Positions 1 to 5,123 of a stretch of 6,094 nt of DNA are shown here, piece after piece. Source of the stretch: an uncultured Lysobacter sp. (lineage in GTDB: Bacteria > Pseudomonadota > Gammaproteobacteria > Xanthomonadales > Xanthomonadaceae). The notes below the pieces were generated by a model. It searched no databases. It had not been told where the DNA came from and saw nothing but the letters and a program-made list of their open reading frames with translations. Where the stretch lies: the NCBI GenBank assembly GCA_946479915.1, contig CAMLHR010000087.1, positions 1-6,094 on the forward strand. The letters are read 5' to 3'. Position numbers and translations under genes: made by a program. Within the stretch, counting starts at the first letter, position 1, and each line of letters starts with the position of its first letter.

Positions 1-1074
1 GAAGTAATAGCGCAGCGCTTCCGGGTCCAGCCCGGCCTCGAGGTAGCTGCGCGCCATGATGAAGGTGCCGCGCGACTTCGACATCTTGGCGCCGTCGACG
101 GTCAGGTAGCCGTTGACGTGCAGCCGGGTCGGCGCGCGGAAGCCGGCGCCGTGCAGCACCGCCGGCCAGAACAGGCCGTGGAAGTTGACGATGTCCTTGC
201 CGATGAAGTGGTGCAGCTCGGCGGTGCTGTCGTCGTCCAGGTACTGGTAGACGTTGGCGCCCTCGCGTTCGCACAGCGCCTGCAGCGCGCTGAGGTAGCC
301 GATCGGCGCGTCGATCCAGACGTAGAGGTACTTGCCCGGGTGCCCGGGGATCTCGAAGCCGAAGTACGGCGCGTCGCGCGAGATGTCCCACGGCCGCAGC
401 CCGCCCTCGGCGTCCAGCCACTCGCGCAGCTTCGCCTTGACGCCCGGCACCGCGACGTCGCCCGCCAGCCACTCGCGCAGGAACCCCTCGAAGTCGGACA
501 GCTCGAAGAAGAAGTGCTCGGAGCTGCGCAGTTCCGGCGTCGCGCCGCTCACGGCCGAGCGCGGGTCCAGCAGTTCGGTCGGGGCGTAGGTCGCGCCGCA
601 GTTCTCGCAGTTGTCGCCGTACTGGTCGGCCGTGCCGCAGCGCGGGCACGTGCCGCGCACGTAGCGGTCCGGCAGGAACATGCCCTCGACCGGGTCGTAG
701 AGCTGCTCCACCGAGCGGCGGCGCACGTGGCCGTTGTTGTCGAGCTTGGCGTAGATCGCCTCGGTCAGCGCGCGGTTGCGCGCCGAGTGCGTGGAGTCGT
801 AGTGGTCGAACGCGACGTGGAAGTCGGCGAAGTCGCGCTCATGGCCGGCCTGGATGCCGGCGATGAAGGCCTCGGGCGTGGTGCCGGCCTTCTGGGCGGC
901 CAGCATGATCGGCGTGCCGTGGGTGTCATCGGCGCAGGTGAACCACGCGGTGTTGCCGGCCAGCCGCTGCGCCCGGACCCAGATGTCGCCCTGGATGTAC
1001 CCGACCAGGTGCCCGAGGTGCAGGGGGCCGTTGGCGTAGGGGAGGGCACAGGTGACGACGAGTTCGCGGGGCAT
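1..1074 (-). CDS. metG: Methionyl-tRNA synthetase, N-terminal part (cut by left edge)
   Basis: This cytoplasmic enzyme charges tRNA-Met and initiator tRNA with methionine using ATP. The first 358 codons are visible. The class I signature HLGH is at residues 19-22 (after PYANGPL), a four-cysteine zinc knuckle has Cys143, Cys146, Cys156 and Cys159 (CPRC...CENC), the motif [12 protein letters not shown] belongs to the methionine pocket, and KMSKS is at residues 330-334 (bases 73-87). The zinc knuckle and KMSKS positions match the long, E. coli-type MetG, usually about 680-690 residues. The anticodon-binding domain and any C-terminal tRNA-binding OB domain therefore lie outside the window. The ATG at 1074 gives the expected N-terminus [16 protein letters not shown]. 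There is no convincing Shine-Dalgarno; only GCGGG abuts the ATG. The DUF2147 gene ends 30 nt upstream on the same strand, so the two may be cotranscribed, but metG also has its own -10-like box. Family assignment is certain. Confidence 0.97.
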   Translation of the reverse strand, partial: MPRELVVTCALPYANGPLHLGHLVGYIQGDIWVRAQRLAGNTAWFTCADDTHGTPIMLAAQKAGTTPEAFIAGIQAGHERDFADFHVAFDHYDSTHSARNRALTEAIYAKLDNNGHVRRRSVEQLYDPVEGMFLPDRYVRGTCPRCGTADQYGDNCENCGATYAPTELLDPRSAVSGATPELRSSEHFFFELSDFEGFLREWLAGDVAVPGVKAKLREWLDAEGGLRPWDISRDAPYFGFEIPGHPGKYLYVWIDAPIGYLSALQALCEREGANVYQYLDDDSTAELHHFIGKDIVNFHGLFWPAVLHGAGFRAPTRLHVNGYLTVDGAKMSKSRGTFIMARSYLEAGLDPEALRYYF

Positions 1075-1080
1075 CCCGCA

Positions 1081-1086
1081 ATTATG
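1081..1086 (-). promoter_or_regulatory. Candidate -10 box and hairpin immediately before metG
   Basis: Read on the minus strand, CATAAT (5 of 6 to the TATAAT consensus) ends 6 nt before the metG ATG. A start site about 7 nt downstream would fall on the A of the ATG and give a leaderless mRNA. The -35 region 17 nt upstream (AATAAC) is poor. The box lies in the loop of an inverted repeat whose 7-bp arms are at 1075-1081 and 1094-1100 (CCCGCAA/TTGCGGG), with one arm touching the start codon. A second, smaller hairpin (CCCGC/GCGGG, loop AACA) competes with it. This is a pattern seen by eye, not a proven promoter. Confidence 0.3.
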
Positions 1087-1104
1087 CCCGCTGTTGCGGG
1101 CGTG

Positions 1105-1557
1105 TTATTCCCGGACCCATTCCTGGTGGCGGCAGACGAACAGGATGCAGCCGGCGACCTGGAGGCGGTCCTCGCCGAGCAGCTCGAGCTTCGACTTGTA
1201 GGTCTTGCCGTTGGACGGATCCAGGATGCGGCCGCCGCCGTACTCGCCCTCGCCCCGGTCCTGCATGCCCCAGATGATGGTCATGCCCTTGATGGGCTTG
1301 CCCTTGTTGTCGCCCTCGCAGTCGTCGCAGACAGGGTTCGGGCCCTTGTCCGAATGCAGGATCTCCACGACCTGCCCTCGCAGCGTGCCGTCGGCGGCCC
1401 GGGTGATCTCCACGATCGACTTCACCTTGCCGGTCTCGTCGTCGATGGTCTTCCAGCGGCCTTCGGCGGTCTGGGCCGCCGCGGCCAGGCTGGCCATGAG
1501 CAGCGGGAACAGGGCGAGCGCGGCGAACCTGCGGGCCTTCATGGTCCTGAACTCCAT
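1105..1557 (-). CDS. Exported DUF2147 domain protein
   Basis: The product is a 150-residue protein of the DUF2147 family, small envelope proteins of unknown biochemical role in proteobacteria. An N-terminal signal sequence (basic MKARR, then hydrophobic FAALALFPLLMASLAAAA, probable cleavage near residues 28-31) points to the periplasm. The mature part shows the family hallmarks: GRWKTIDDETGKVKSIVEI at 33-51, a CDDC pair at Cys77/Cys80, GRILDPSNGKTYKSKLEL at 109-126, and a terminal RHQEWVRE. Cys137 and Cys142 could form further disulfides. The start is ambiguous. The ATG at 1557 and the ATG at 1542 (MKARR...) each have GGAG with a 9-nt spacer; 1557 is given as the longer form, while 1542 gives the more classical signal peptide. 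The gene lies 30 nt upstream of metG on the same strand and is divergent from the S9 peptidase gene. Family call is firm; function is unknown. Confidence 0.88.
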   Translation of the reverse strand: MEFRTMKARRFAALALFPLLMASLAAAAQTAEGRWKTIDDETGKVKSIVEITRAADGTLRGQVVEILHSDKGPNPVCDDCEGDNKGKPIKGMTIIWGMQDRGEGEYGGGRILDPSNGKTYKSKLELLGEDRLQVAGCILFVCRHQEWVRE

Positions 1558-1636
1558 GGCGCGTGTCTCCGGGGCGGGGCGTGCCAGCTTACGTTACGAT
1601 TTCATCGGGGAGCACGTCGTTCCTGGGGGATACCAG
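1558..1636. promoter_or_regulatory. Divergent promoter region between DUF2147 and S9 peptidase genes
   Basis: These 79 bases must hold the start signals of two divergent genes. A tandem TTACG TTACG at 1589-1598 overlaps TACGAT (1595-1600), which matches 4 of 6 positions of a -10 box for the plus strand and would place a start near 1607. No good -35 accompanies it, so an activator or a non-housekeeping sigma factor is possible. The minus strand has no clear promoter hexamers. The plus-strand ribosome binding site is GGGGGA at 1625-1630. Confidence 0.35.
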
Positions 1637-3667
1637 ATGAAAGTCACCATTCAGGGCCTTGTCCTGGCCCTGGGCGCCACCATCGGCGCCACCGCAGTCC
1701 CGGCCGGCCCGGCCTTCGCCGCCGCCAAGCCGACCATCGCCGACTTCGTGCGGCATCCGACGTACAGCGACGTCAAGATCTCGCCGACCGGCGAGTACCT
1801 GGCGATGACCGTCGAGCAGGATGAGCAGGATGTCCTCGTGGTGCTCCGCACCGAGGACCTCAAGCCGATGAAGATCAACAAGCTGCCCGACGAGAAGAGC
1901 GTCGGCGCGTTCTACTGGACCAGCCCCGAGCGGTTGATCTTCACCTCCATCCGCAAGGTCGGCCGCTACGCCCAGCCGTTCGGTACCGGCGAGTGGTACG
2001 GCGTCAACGCGGACGGCAGCATGCCGCGCCCGCTGGTGTTCTACGGGACCCGCGACGTCACCCAGCGCGGCAAGTCGGTCGGCAACCGCCGCTTCAGCCT
2101 GCTCGACACGCTGGAGGACGACGACGAGAACGTGCTGATGGAAGTGACCAAGCCGCGTTCGCGCGAAGGCGTCAACACGGAGGTCGTGCTGTTCGACACC
2201 ACCGCCGGCCGCTGGCGCAAGCTCGCCGAGGCGCCGCGAGAGAACTGCCAGATCGCGCTCGACGCCGGCGGCGACCCGCGCTTCGCCCTCTGCTACGACA
2301 GCGAGGACGAGGAGGGCAACTTCGCCAGCGAGACCGAGCTCTACCGCCGCGGCGACGACGGCAACTGGACGCTGCTCAACAGCTCGGCCTCCACCGGCGA
2401 GAAGCTGTCGGTGCGCGGCACCGGCGGCGACGGCGCGATCTACGCCACGCAGGCCGTGGACAAGGGCACCAGCGCCTTCGGCACCATCGACCCGGCCACC
2501 GGCGCGTTCCGCTCGCTGTTCCACGACCCGGTCTCCGACGTGTCGGGCTTCATCATGGCGTCGGACATGGACACGGTGCTCGGCGTCGTGACCGAGGCCG
2601 GCGCGCCGCGCGTGACGCTCACCGACGAGGCGCATCCGGACGCTGCCCTGTACCAGTCGCTGGCCGCGTCGTTCCCGGGCCAGATGGTCAGCTTCGACAG
2701 CGCCACCCAGGACGGTCGCCAGATCGTCGTGCAGGTCTACAGCGACCGGAACCCGGGCCAGCTGTACCTGTACGACCGCGACACCAGGAAGGCCCGCTTC
2801 CTGATGCAGAACCGCCGCTGGCTCGATCCGGAGCAGATGGCGACCGTCAAGCCGTTCACCTTCAAGGCGCGCGACGGCATGACGCTGCACGGCTACCTGA
2901 CGATCCCGAACGGCTCGGACGGCAAGGACCTGCCGATGATCGTCAACCCGCACGGCGGCCCGATGGGTCCGCGCGACAACTGGGGCTTCAACTGGGAGAC
3001 CCAGCTGATGGCCAACCGCGGCTACATGGTCATGCAGGTCAACTTCCGCGGGTCCGGCGGCTTCGGCGAGAAGTTCGAGGACCAGGCCTGGGGCAACTGG
3101 GCCGACGAGCTGATGTTCGACATCATCGACGCCACGAAGTACGTCATCGACGAGGGCTACGCCGACGCCGACCGCGTGTGCATCTACGGCGGCAGCTTTG
3201 GCGGTTACGCGGCGATGATGGCGCCGGTCAAGGCGCCGGGCCTGTACAAGTGCGCGTTCGGCTACGTGGGCGCCTATGACGTCGGCATCCAGTTCGACCT
3301 CAGCGACACCAGCAAGTCCGAGGGCGGCCTGCGCTACCTGCGCCGCGCGCTGGGAGAAACGCCCGAGGAATGGGCCGCGGTCTCGCCGGTGACCTACGCC
3401 GACCAGATCGACATCCCGGTCTACCTGGCCGCCGGCGCGCGCGACCCGCGCTGCCCGCCGGAGAACACCGAGGTGATGTACGCGGCGCTGGAGAAGGCCG
3501 GCAACAAGCCCGAGGGGATGATCATCCAGTCGGGCGAGATGCACGGCTTCTACAAGGAAGAAAACAACGAGCGCCTCTACACCGAGATGCTCGCGTTCTT
3601 CGACCGGCACATCGGGCCAGCGGGGAAGGTGAATGTCCGGCCACTGGAGGTGGCCGGACGGGAGTAG
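1637..3667 (+). CDS. Secreted S9 family (prolyl oligopeptidase-like) serine peptidase
   Basis: The 676-residue product is predicted to be a peptidase of the prolyl oligopeptidase/acylaminoacyl-peptidase family acting on short peptides in the periplasm or outside the cell. It starts with a signal peptide (MKVTIQGLVLALGA...GPAFA, cleavage near residue 28-30). Residues about 35-410 form the beta-propeller that restricts substrate size. The alpha/beta-hydrolase domain (about 425-655) carries HGGP at 439-442 and NFRGSGGFG at 469-477, which form the oxyanion-hole region. The nucleophile is Ser520 in GGSFGGYAAM, with Asp603 in GARDPRCPPE and His636 in GEMHGFYKE. The triad is intact, so the enzyme should be active. 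The start at 1637 is chosen for GGGGGA 6 nt upstream and because the signal peptide begins there; the frame stays open to 1205 only by chance. The tail after FFDRHIGPAG is odd: it runs through a terminator-like hairpin (see findings), and one fewer G would stop translation at 3630. Substrate specificity cannot be read from the sequence. Confidence 0.95.
   Translation: MKVTIQGLVLALGATIGATAVPAGPAFAAAKPTIADFVRHPTYSDVKISPTGEYLAMTVEQDEQDVLVVLRTEDLKPMKINKLPDEKSVGAFYWTSPERLIFTSIRKVGRYAQPFGTGEWYGVNADGSMPRPLVFYGTRDVTQRGKSVGNRRFSLLDTLEDDDENVLMEVTKPRSREGVNTEVVLFDTTAGRWRKLAEAPRENCQIALDAGGDPRFALCYDSEDEEGNFASETELYRRGDDGNWTLLNSSASTGEKLSVRGTGGDGAIYATQAVDKGTSAFGTIDPATGAFRSLFHDPVSDVSGFIMASDMDTVLGVVTEAGAPRVTLTDEAHPDAALYQSLAASFPGQMVSFDSATQDGRQIVVQVYSDRNPGQLYLYDRDTRKARFLMQNRRWLDPEQMATVKPFTFKARDGMTLHGYLTIPNGSDGKDLPMIVNPHGGPMGPRDNWGFNWETQLMANRGYMVMQVNFRGSGGFGEKFEDQAWGNWADELMFDIIDATKYVIDEGYADADRVCIYGGSFGGYAAMMAPVKAPGLYKCAFGYVGAYDVGIQFDLSDTSKSEGGLRYLRRALGETPEEWAAVSPVTYADQIDIPVYLAAGARDPRCPPENTEVMYAALEKAGNKPEGMIIQSGEMHGFYKEENNERLYTEMLAFFDRHIGPAGKVNVRPLEVAGRE
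3635..3659. terminator. Bidirectional terminator-like hairpin inside the peptidase 3' end
   Basis: The 10-bp arms GTCCGGCCAC (3635-3644) and GTGGCCGGAC (3650-3659) are perfectly complementary around a 5-nt TGGAG loop. The hairpin sits between two convergent genes whose stops are only 6 bp apart: 15 nt after the ferritin-like stop on the minus strand and just before the peptidase stop on the plus strand. Downstream U tracts are weak on both sides (ATTCACCTT on the minus strand), so efficiency is uncertain. Position and stem strength favour termination of one or both transcripts. Confidence 0.55.
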
Positions 3668-3673
3668 CGGTTC

Positions 3674-4291
3674 TTATTGGGGGCGCATCTGGTCGCGGGC
3701 CTGTTCGGCGCGGGAGGCGCCGATCGCGGTCTCGACGTTCTTGACCTCTTCCGGCGGTGGCAACACCGCCGGAAGGCCGAGCGACTGCAGCCACAGTTCC
3801 CGGCACCAGCCCTGGGTGTGGAAGATGTGGTGGTCCTCTTCCTGCTCGACGGCCTCGTAGGCCTGCTTGAGCACCCTGGCCTCGTCGCCGGACAGCTGCC
3901 TGGCGACCTTGCCGATCAGTTCCCAGTTGCTGTGGTCCTTGGTCTCGGCCAGGACCACGCACTCGCAGGCGACCAGTTCGGCCGCGGCCGGGTCGCCGGC
4001 CTCGAGCGCCATCTCCATCGCACGCACGAGCGACTCGCCCTGGTGGCGGACGACCAGGCGCCCCGGCGTCTCCGTCGCGGTGTCCAGCCCGAGCGACTCG
4101 CACACGCGGGTCATGATCTCCACGTGCCGCTGGGTCTCCTCGTGGTACTTCGTCCATTCCTTCTCCAGGTCCTCGTTGAGCGCGCAGCGCAGCGCCGTCT
4201 CGTAGACCTGCACGCCGCCCAGTTCCGTCTCGAGCGCCTGGTACAGCAGCTCGTGGACCTGGGCCATCTCGATGCGGGTGCTCTTCGCCAT
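3674..4291 (-). CDS. Ferritin-like domain protein
   Basis: The 205-residue, mostly helical product looks like a four-helix ferritin-like protein that may hold a di-iron centre for iron storage or oxidant handling in the cytoplasm; no signal peptide is seen. Candidate ligands are Glu23 on helix 1 (QALETELGG), Glu52 and His56 on helix 2 (HEETQRHVEIM), Glu110/Glu116 and His120 on helix 3 (ACECVVLAETKDH), and Glu152/His155 on helix 4 (EQEEDHHIFH). Helix 4 has an ExxH; helix 2 has ExxxH, so the spacing is not canonical. The helix-4 end is followed by GWCRELWLQSLGLP and a Pro/Glu/Ala-rich tail of about 35 residues. It does not look like bacterioferritin (no haem Met seen) or Dps. The ATG at 4291 has GGAAG about 8 nt upstream. 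The gene is separated from the Q/N-rich gene by that gene's terminator and from the convergent peptidase by 6 bp. The exact family was not identified. Confidence 0.8.
   Translation of the reverse strand: MAKSTRIEMAQVHELLYQALETELGGVQVYETALRCALNEDLEKEWTKYHEETQRHVEIMTRVCESLGLDTATETPGRLVVRHQGESLVRAMEMALEAGDPAAAELVACECVVLAETKDHSNWELIGKVARQLSGDEARVLKQAYEAVEQEEDHHIFHTQGWCRELWLQSLGLPAVLPPPEEVKNVETAIGASRAEQARDQMRPQ
3748..3775. repeat. 12-bp perfect inverted repeat inside the ferritin-like gene
   Basis: Arms 3748-3759 (CTTCCGGCGGTG) and 3764-3775 (CACCGCCGGAAG) pair perfectly around GCAA, a GNRA-type loop on the plus strand. On the coding (minus) strand the loop is TTGC, and the hairpin spans the codons for the LPAVLPPPEE stretch. 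No U tract follows on either strand. On the plus strand it lies about 80 nt beyond the peptidase stop, so it could protect or stop read-through transcripts from that gene. Its role is unknown. Confidence 0.6.
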
Positions 4292-4366
4292 GGGGTCGCT
4301 TCCGTCTTGTGGGGGAGGGAGGGCACAAGCGTCCAGCCCCGGCGGGCAATGCGCCGTGAAAGCGAA
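4292..4366 (-). promoter_or_regulatory. Leader region of the ferritin-like gene
   Basis: This is the space between the upstream gene's terminator and the ferritin-like ATG, where a promoter would be expected. No convincing -35/-10 pair is visible. The leader is pyrimidine-rich on the coding strand (CCCTCCCTCCCC), and that run lies in the loop of a 6-bp inverted repeat with arms at 4306-4311 and 4324-4329 (CTTGTG/CACAAG). Read-through from the upstream gene cannot be excluded. Confidence 0.25.
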
Positions 4367-4388
4367 CGGGCCACCCGAAGGTGGCCCG
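4367..4388 (-). terminator. Rho-independent terminator with UUCG tetraloop after the Q/N-rich gene
   Basis: A perfect 9-bp stem (arms 4367-4375 and 4380-4388, CGGGCCACC/GGTGGCCCG) closes a CGAA loop on the plus strand, which reads C(UUCG)G, the extra-stable tetraloop, in minus-strand RNA. It begins 29 nt after the stop of the Q/N-rich gene and is followed on that strand by the moderately T-rich GTTCGCTTTCAC. Loop orientation and position assign it to the minus-strand gene. Confidence 0.8.
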
Positions 4389-4417
4389 CGATCGCACGAT
4401 TGACTGACTGCAACGGG

Positions 4418-4648
4418 TCAGCGGTTGCTGCGGTCCTGCCCGCGGCCGCTCTGCGAACCCTGGTTGTCGCCGCCCTGGTTGCGACCGGACTGCGACTGGC
4501 CCTGCATGGTCTCGGACTGGCCGCTGCGCGAACCGGCGGTGCGGCCCTGGTTCTGCTGGCCCTGCGCCTGCTGGCCCTGCTGCTGGTTGCGGGCCTGGTT
4601 CTGGTTGTTGCCCTGGTTCTGGTTCTGGTTGTTGTTGCGATTCGCCAT
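4418..4648 (-). CDS. Q/N-rich low-complexity mini-protein
   Basis: The predicted 76-residue protein contains 22 Gln, 14 Asn, 13 Gly, 8 Ser and 8 Arg. It has no Val, Leu, Ile, Phe, Tyr, Trp, Pro, Cys, His or Lys and only 3 acidic residues, so it is basic and very probably disordered. The N-terminal half is Asn/Gln repeats (MANRNNNQNQNQGNNQNQ); the C-terminal half is Gly/Ser/Gln/Arg-rich (GQSQSGRNQGG, SQSGRGQDR). There is no signal peptide. The ATG at 4648 is chosen over the longer frame to 4690 because GAGGAG lies exactly 7 nt upstream of it. The gene has its own leader hairpin and a strong UUCG terminator, which argues that it is a real single-gene transcript. The coding DNA holds tandem AACCAG hexamers (for example 4613-4630) that could slip. 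I do not recognise a family. Prion-like or RNA-binding behaviour is suggested by composition alone. Confidence 0.78.
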   Translation of the reverse strand: MANRNNNQNQNQGNNQNQARNQQQGQQAQGQQNQGRTAGSRSGQSETMQGQSQSGRNQGGDNQGSQSGRGQDRSNR

Positions 4649-4655
4649 GGCGAAA

Positions 4656-4661
4656 CTCCTC
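4656..4661 (-). promoter_or_regulatory. Ribosome binding site deciding the start of the Q/N-rich gene
   Basis: GAGGAG on the minus strand, 7 nt before the ATG at 4648, is the strongest Shine-Dalgarno in the window and rules against the in-frame upstream ATGs at 4690 and 4663 as the main start. It implies efficient translation of the Q/N-rich protein. Confidence 0.8.
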
Positions 4662-4675
4662 ATCGGTGGGGAAAG

Positions 4676-4706
4676 GCGCCCGGTCCGCACGGATGGGATC
4701 GGGCGC
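4676..4706 (-). promoter_or_regulatory. Leader hairpin upstream of the Q/N-rich gene
   Basis: Arms GCGCCCG (4676-4682) and CGGGCGC (4700-4706) form a 7-bp stem around a 17-nt loop that itself contains the small palindrome TCCGCACGGA. On the minus strand the stem is followed by CTTTCCCC and then the GAGGAG ribosome binding site. It may lie in the 5' leader and stabilise or attenuate the transcript. Whether it is transcribed depends on the start site, which I could not locate. Confidence 0.4.
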
Positions 4707-4741
4707 GATCAGGTTCCCCGTCGGGGCGTTAGGACAAGGCG

Positions 4742-4779
4742 AAAAATTCGCAGGCGAACGGCGCGCGTTCAGCGCGCGC
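4742..4779 (-). terminator. Candidate terminator after the gcvP-thioredoxin unit
   Basis: Just past the thioredoxin-like stop, arms 4761-4767 and 4773-4779 (GCGCGCG/CGCGCGC) form a 7-bp stem with loop TTCAG. About 14 nt further on the minus strand comes a small TTCG...CGAA hairpin immediately followed by five Ts (4742-4746). The T run directly abuts only the weak small hairpin, so the call is tentative. Position at the end of the gcvP unit supports it. Confidence 0.4.
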
Positions 4780-4785
4780 GGCCAT

Positions 4786-5115
4786 TCAGTCGCCGGTGAT
4801 TTCGGTGAATGCGCGCGCCACCGTTGCGGTGTCGGTCGCGCGCACGACGCGGGCGACTTCCACGCCATCGCGCAGGAACACCCGCGTCGGCCACAGCTTC
4901 ACCCCGAACGTGCGCCCGAGGCGCCGGCCGCGCCCGTCCTCGACCTTGACGTGGCGCACCCACCGGTGCGCCGCCAAACCCGCCAGCACCTGCGGCCGCG
5001 CCGCCAAGCAGTGTCCCCCCCCCACCCGGCCGCACACGACGACCACCCCCCCCGGCATCGCGTCGACCTCGGCGCGGTCGGGGGCCTGCGTGGCGTAGCG
5101 GTCGACGAACGGCAT
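4786..5115 (-). CDS. Thioredoxin-like protein with degenerate active site
   Basis: The 109-residue product has the end part of a thioredoxin fold: VRHVKVEDG at 53-61, then FGVKLWPTRVFLRDGVEVARVV at 70-91 with the conserved cis-proline Pro76 in WPT. Cytoplasmic thioredoxins reduce disulfides through a WCxxC motif near residue 32. Here the corresponding stretch reads VGGGHC (31-36): Cys36 and His35 remain, but the Trp and first Cys positions (32, 33) are Gly, and an extra Cys28 appears just before. As written, the protein could not carry out normal dithiol chemistry. The same stretch contains runs of 8 and 9 G on the coding strand (5046-5053, 5015-5023), which suggests a sequencing fault, a slippery tract or decay. 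The ATG at 5115 has AGGG about 6 nt upstream and sits 8 nt after the gcvP stop, so the two are probably cotranscribed. The fold assignment is good; activity is doubtful. Confidence 0.82.
   Translation of the reverse strand: MPFVDRYATQAPDRAEVDAMPGGVVVVCGRVGGGHCLAARPQVLAGLAAHRWVRHVKVEDGRGRRLGRTFGVKLWPTRVFLRDGVEVARVVRATDTATVARAFTEITGD
5015..5053. repeat. Paired homopolymer tracts (C9 and C8 on the plus strand)
   Basis: Nine Cs at 5015-5023 and eight Cs at 5046-5053 lie 22 bases apart within the thioredoxin-like gene; they read as G tracts in its coding strand. The longer tract covers the codons where WCG of the active site is expected. No comparable runs occur elsewhere in the window. A change of one base in either tract would frameshift the gene. 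Confidence 0.9.
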
Positions 5116-5123
5116 CGCGGTCC

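Noticed and set aside
118..1824. A 568-codon open frame on the plus strand
   Set aside because: It runs antisense to metG and DUF2147, which have clear families and motifs. Its Val/Arg/Ala-rich composition is typical of shadow frames in GC-rich DNA.
1589..3610. A 673-codon open frame opposite the S9 peptidase
   Set aside because: It is the mirror of a gene with signal peptide and catalytic triad. It has no recognisable domain and a His/Arg/Val/Ala-biased content.
3635..3667. REP/SMAG-type repeat as known from Stenotrophomonas and relatives
   Set aside because: The stem is similar in style and a GTAG lies nearby, but the GTAG is 3' of the stem rather than at its 5' head, and no second copy is present in the window.
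4311..4323. G-quadruplex on the plus strand (GGGGG A GGG A GGG)
   Set aside because: There are only three G runs of three or more, so a standard three-tier quadruplex cannot form; a two-tier one is possible but weak.
4649..4690. Longer N-terminus for the Q/N-rich protein (start at 4690)
   Set aside because: The added residues (MRTGRLSPPMRSFA) overlap the leader hairpin and the GAGGAG ribosome binding site, which points to the ATG at 4648.
3677..4732. Plus-strand frame with Leu/Val-rich stretches resembling membrane helices at about 4430-4640
   Set aside because: The hydrophobic residues arise because CTGGTT repeats are the complement of AACCAG (Asn-Gln) codons of the Q/N-rich gene; the rest is antisense to the ferritin-like gene. 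No suitable start signal was seen.
4701..4735. ECF-type promoter (GGAAC on the minus strand upstream of the Q/N-rich gene)
   Set aside because: GGAAC is present near 4715, but no matching -10 element (TCTAA or CGTT-like) occurs at the right distance. A TTGTCC -35-like box nearby also lacks a -10.
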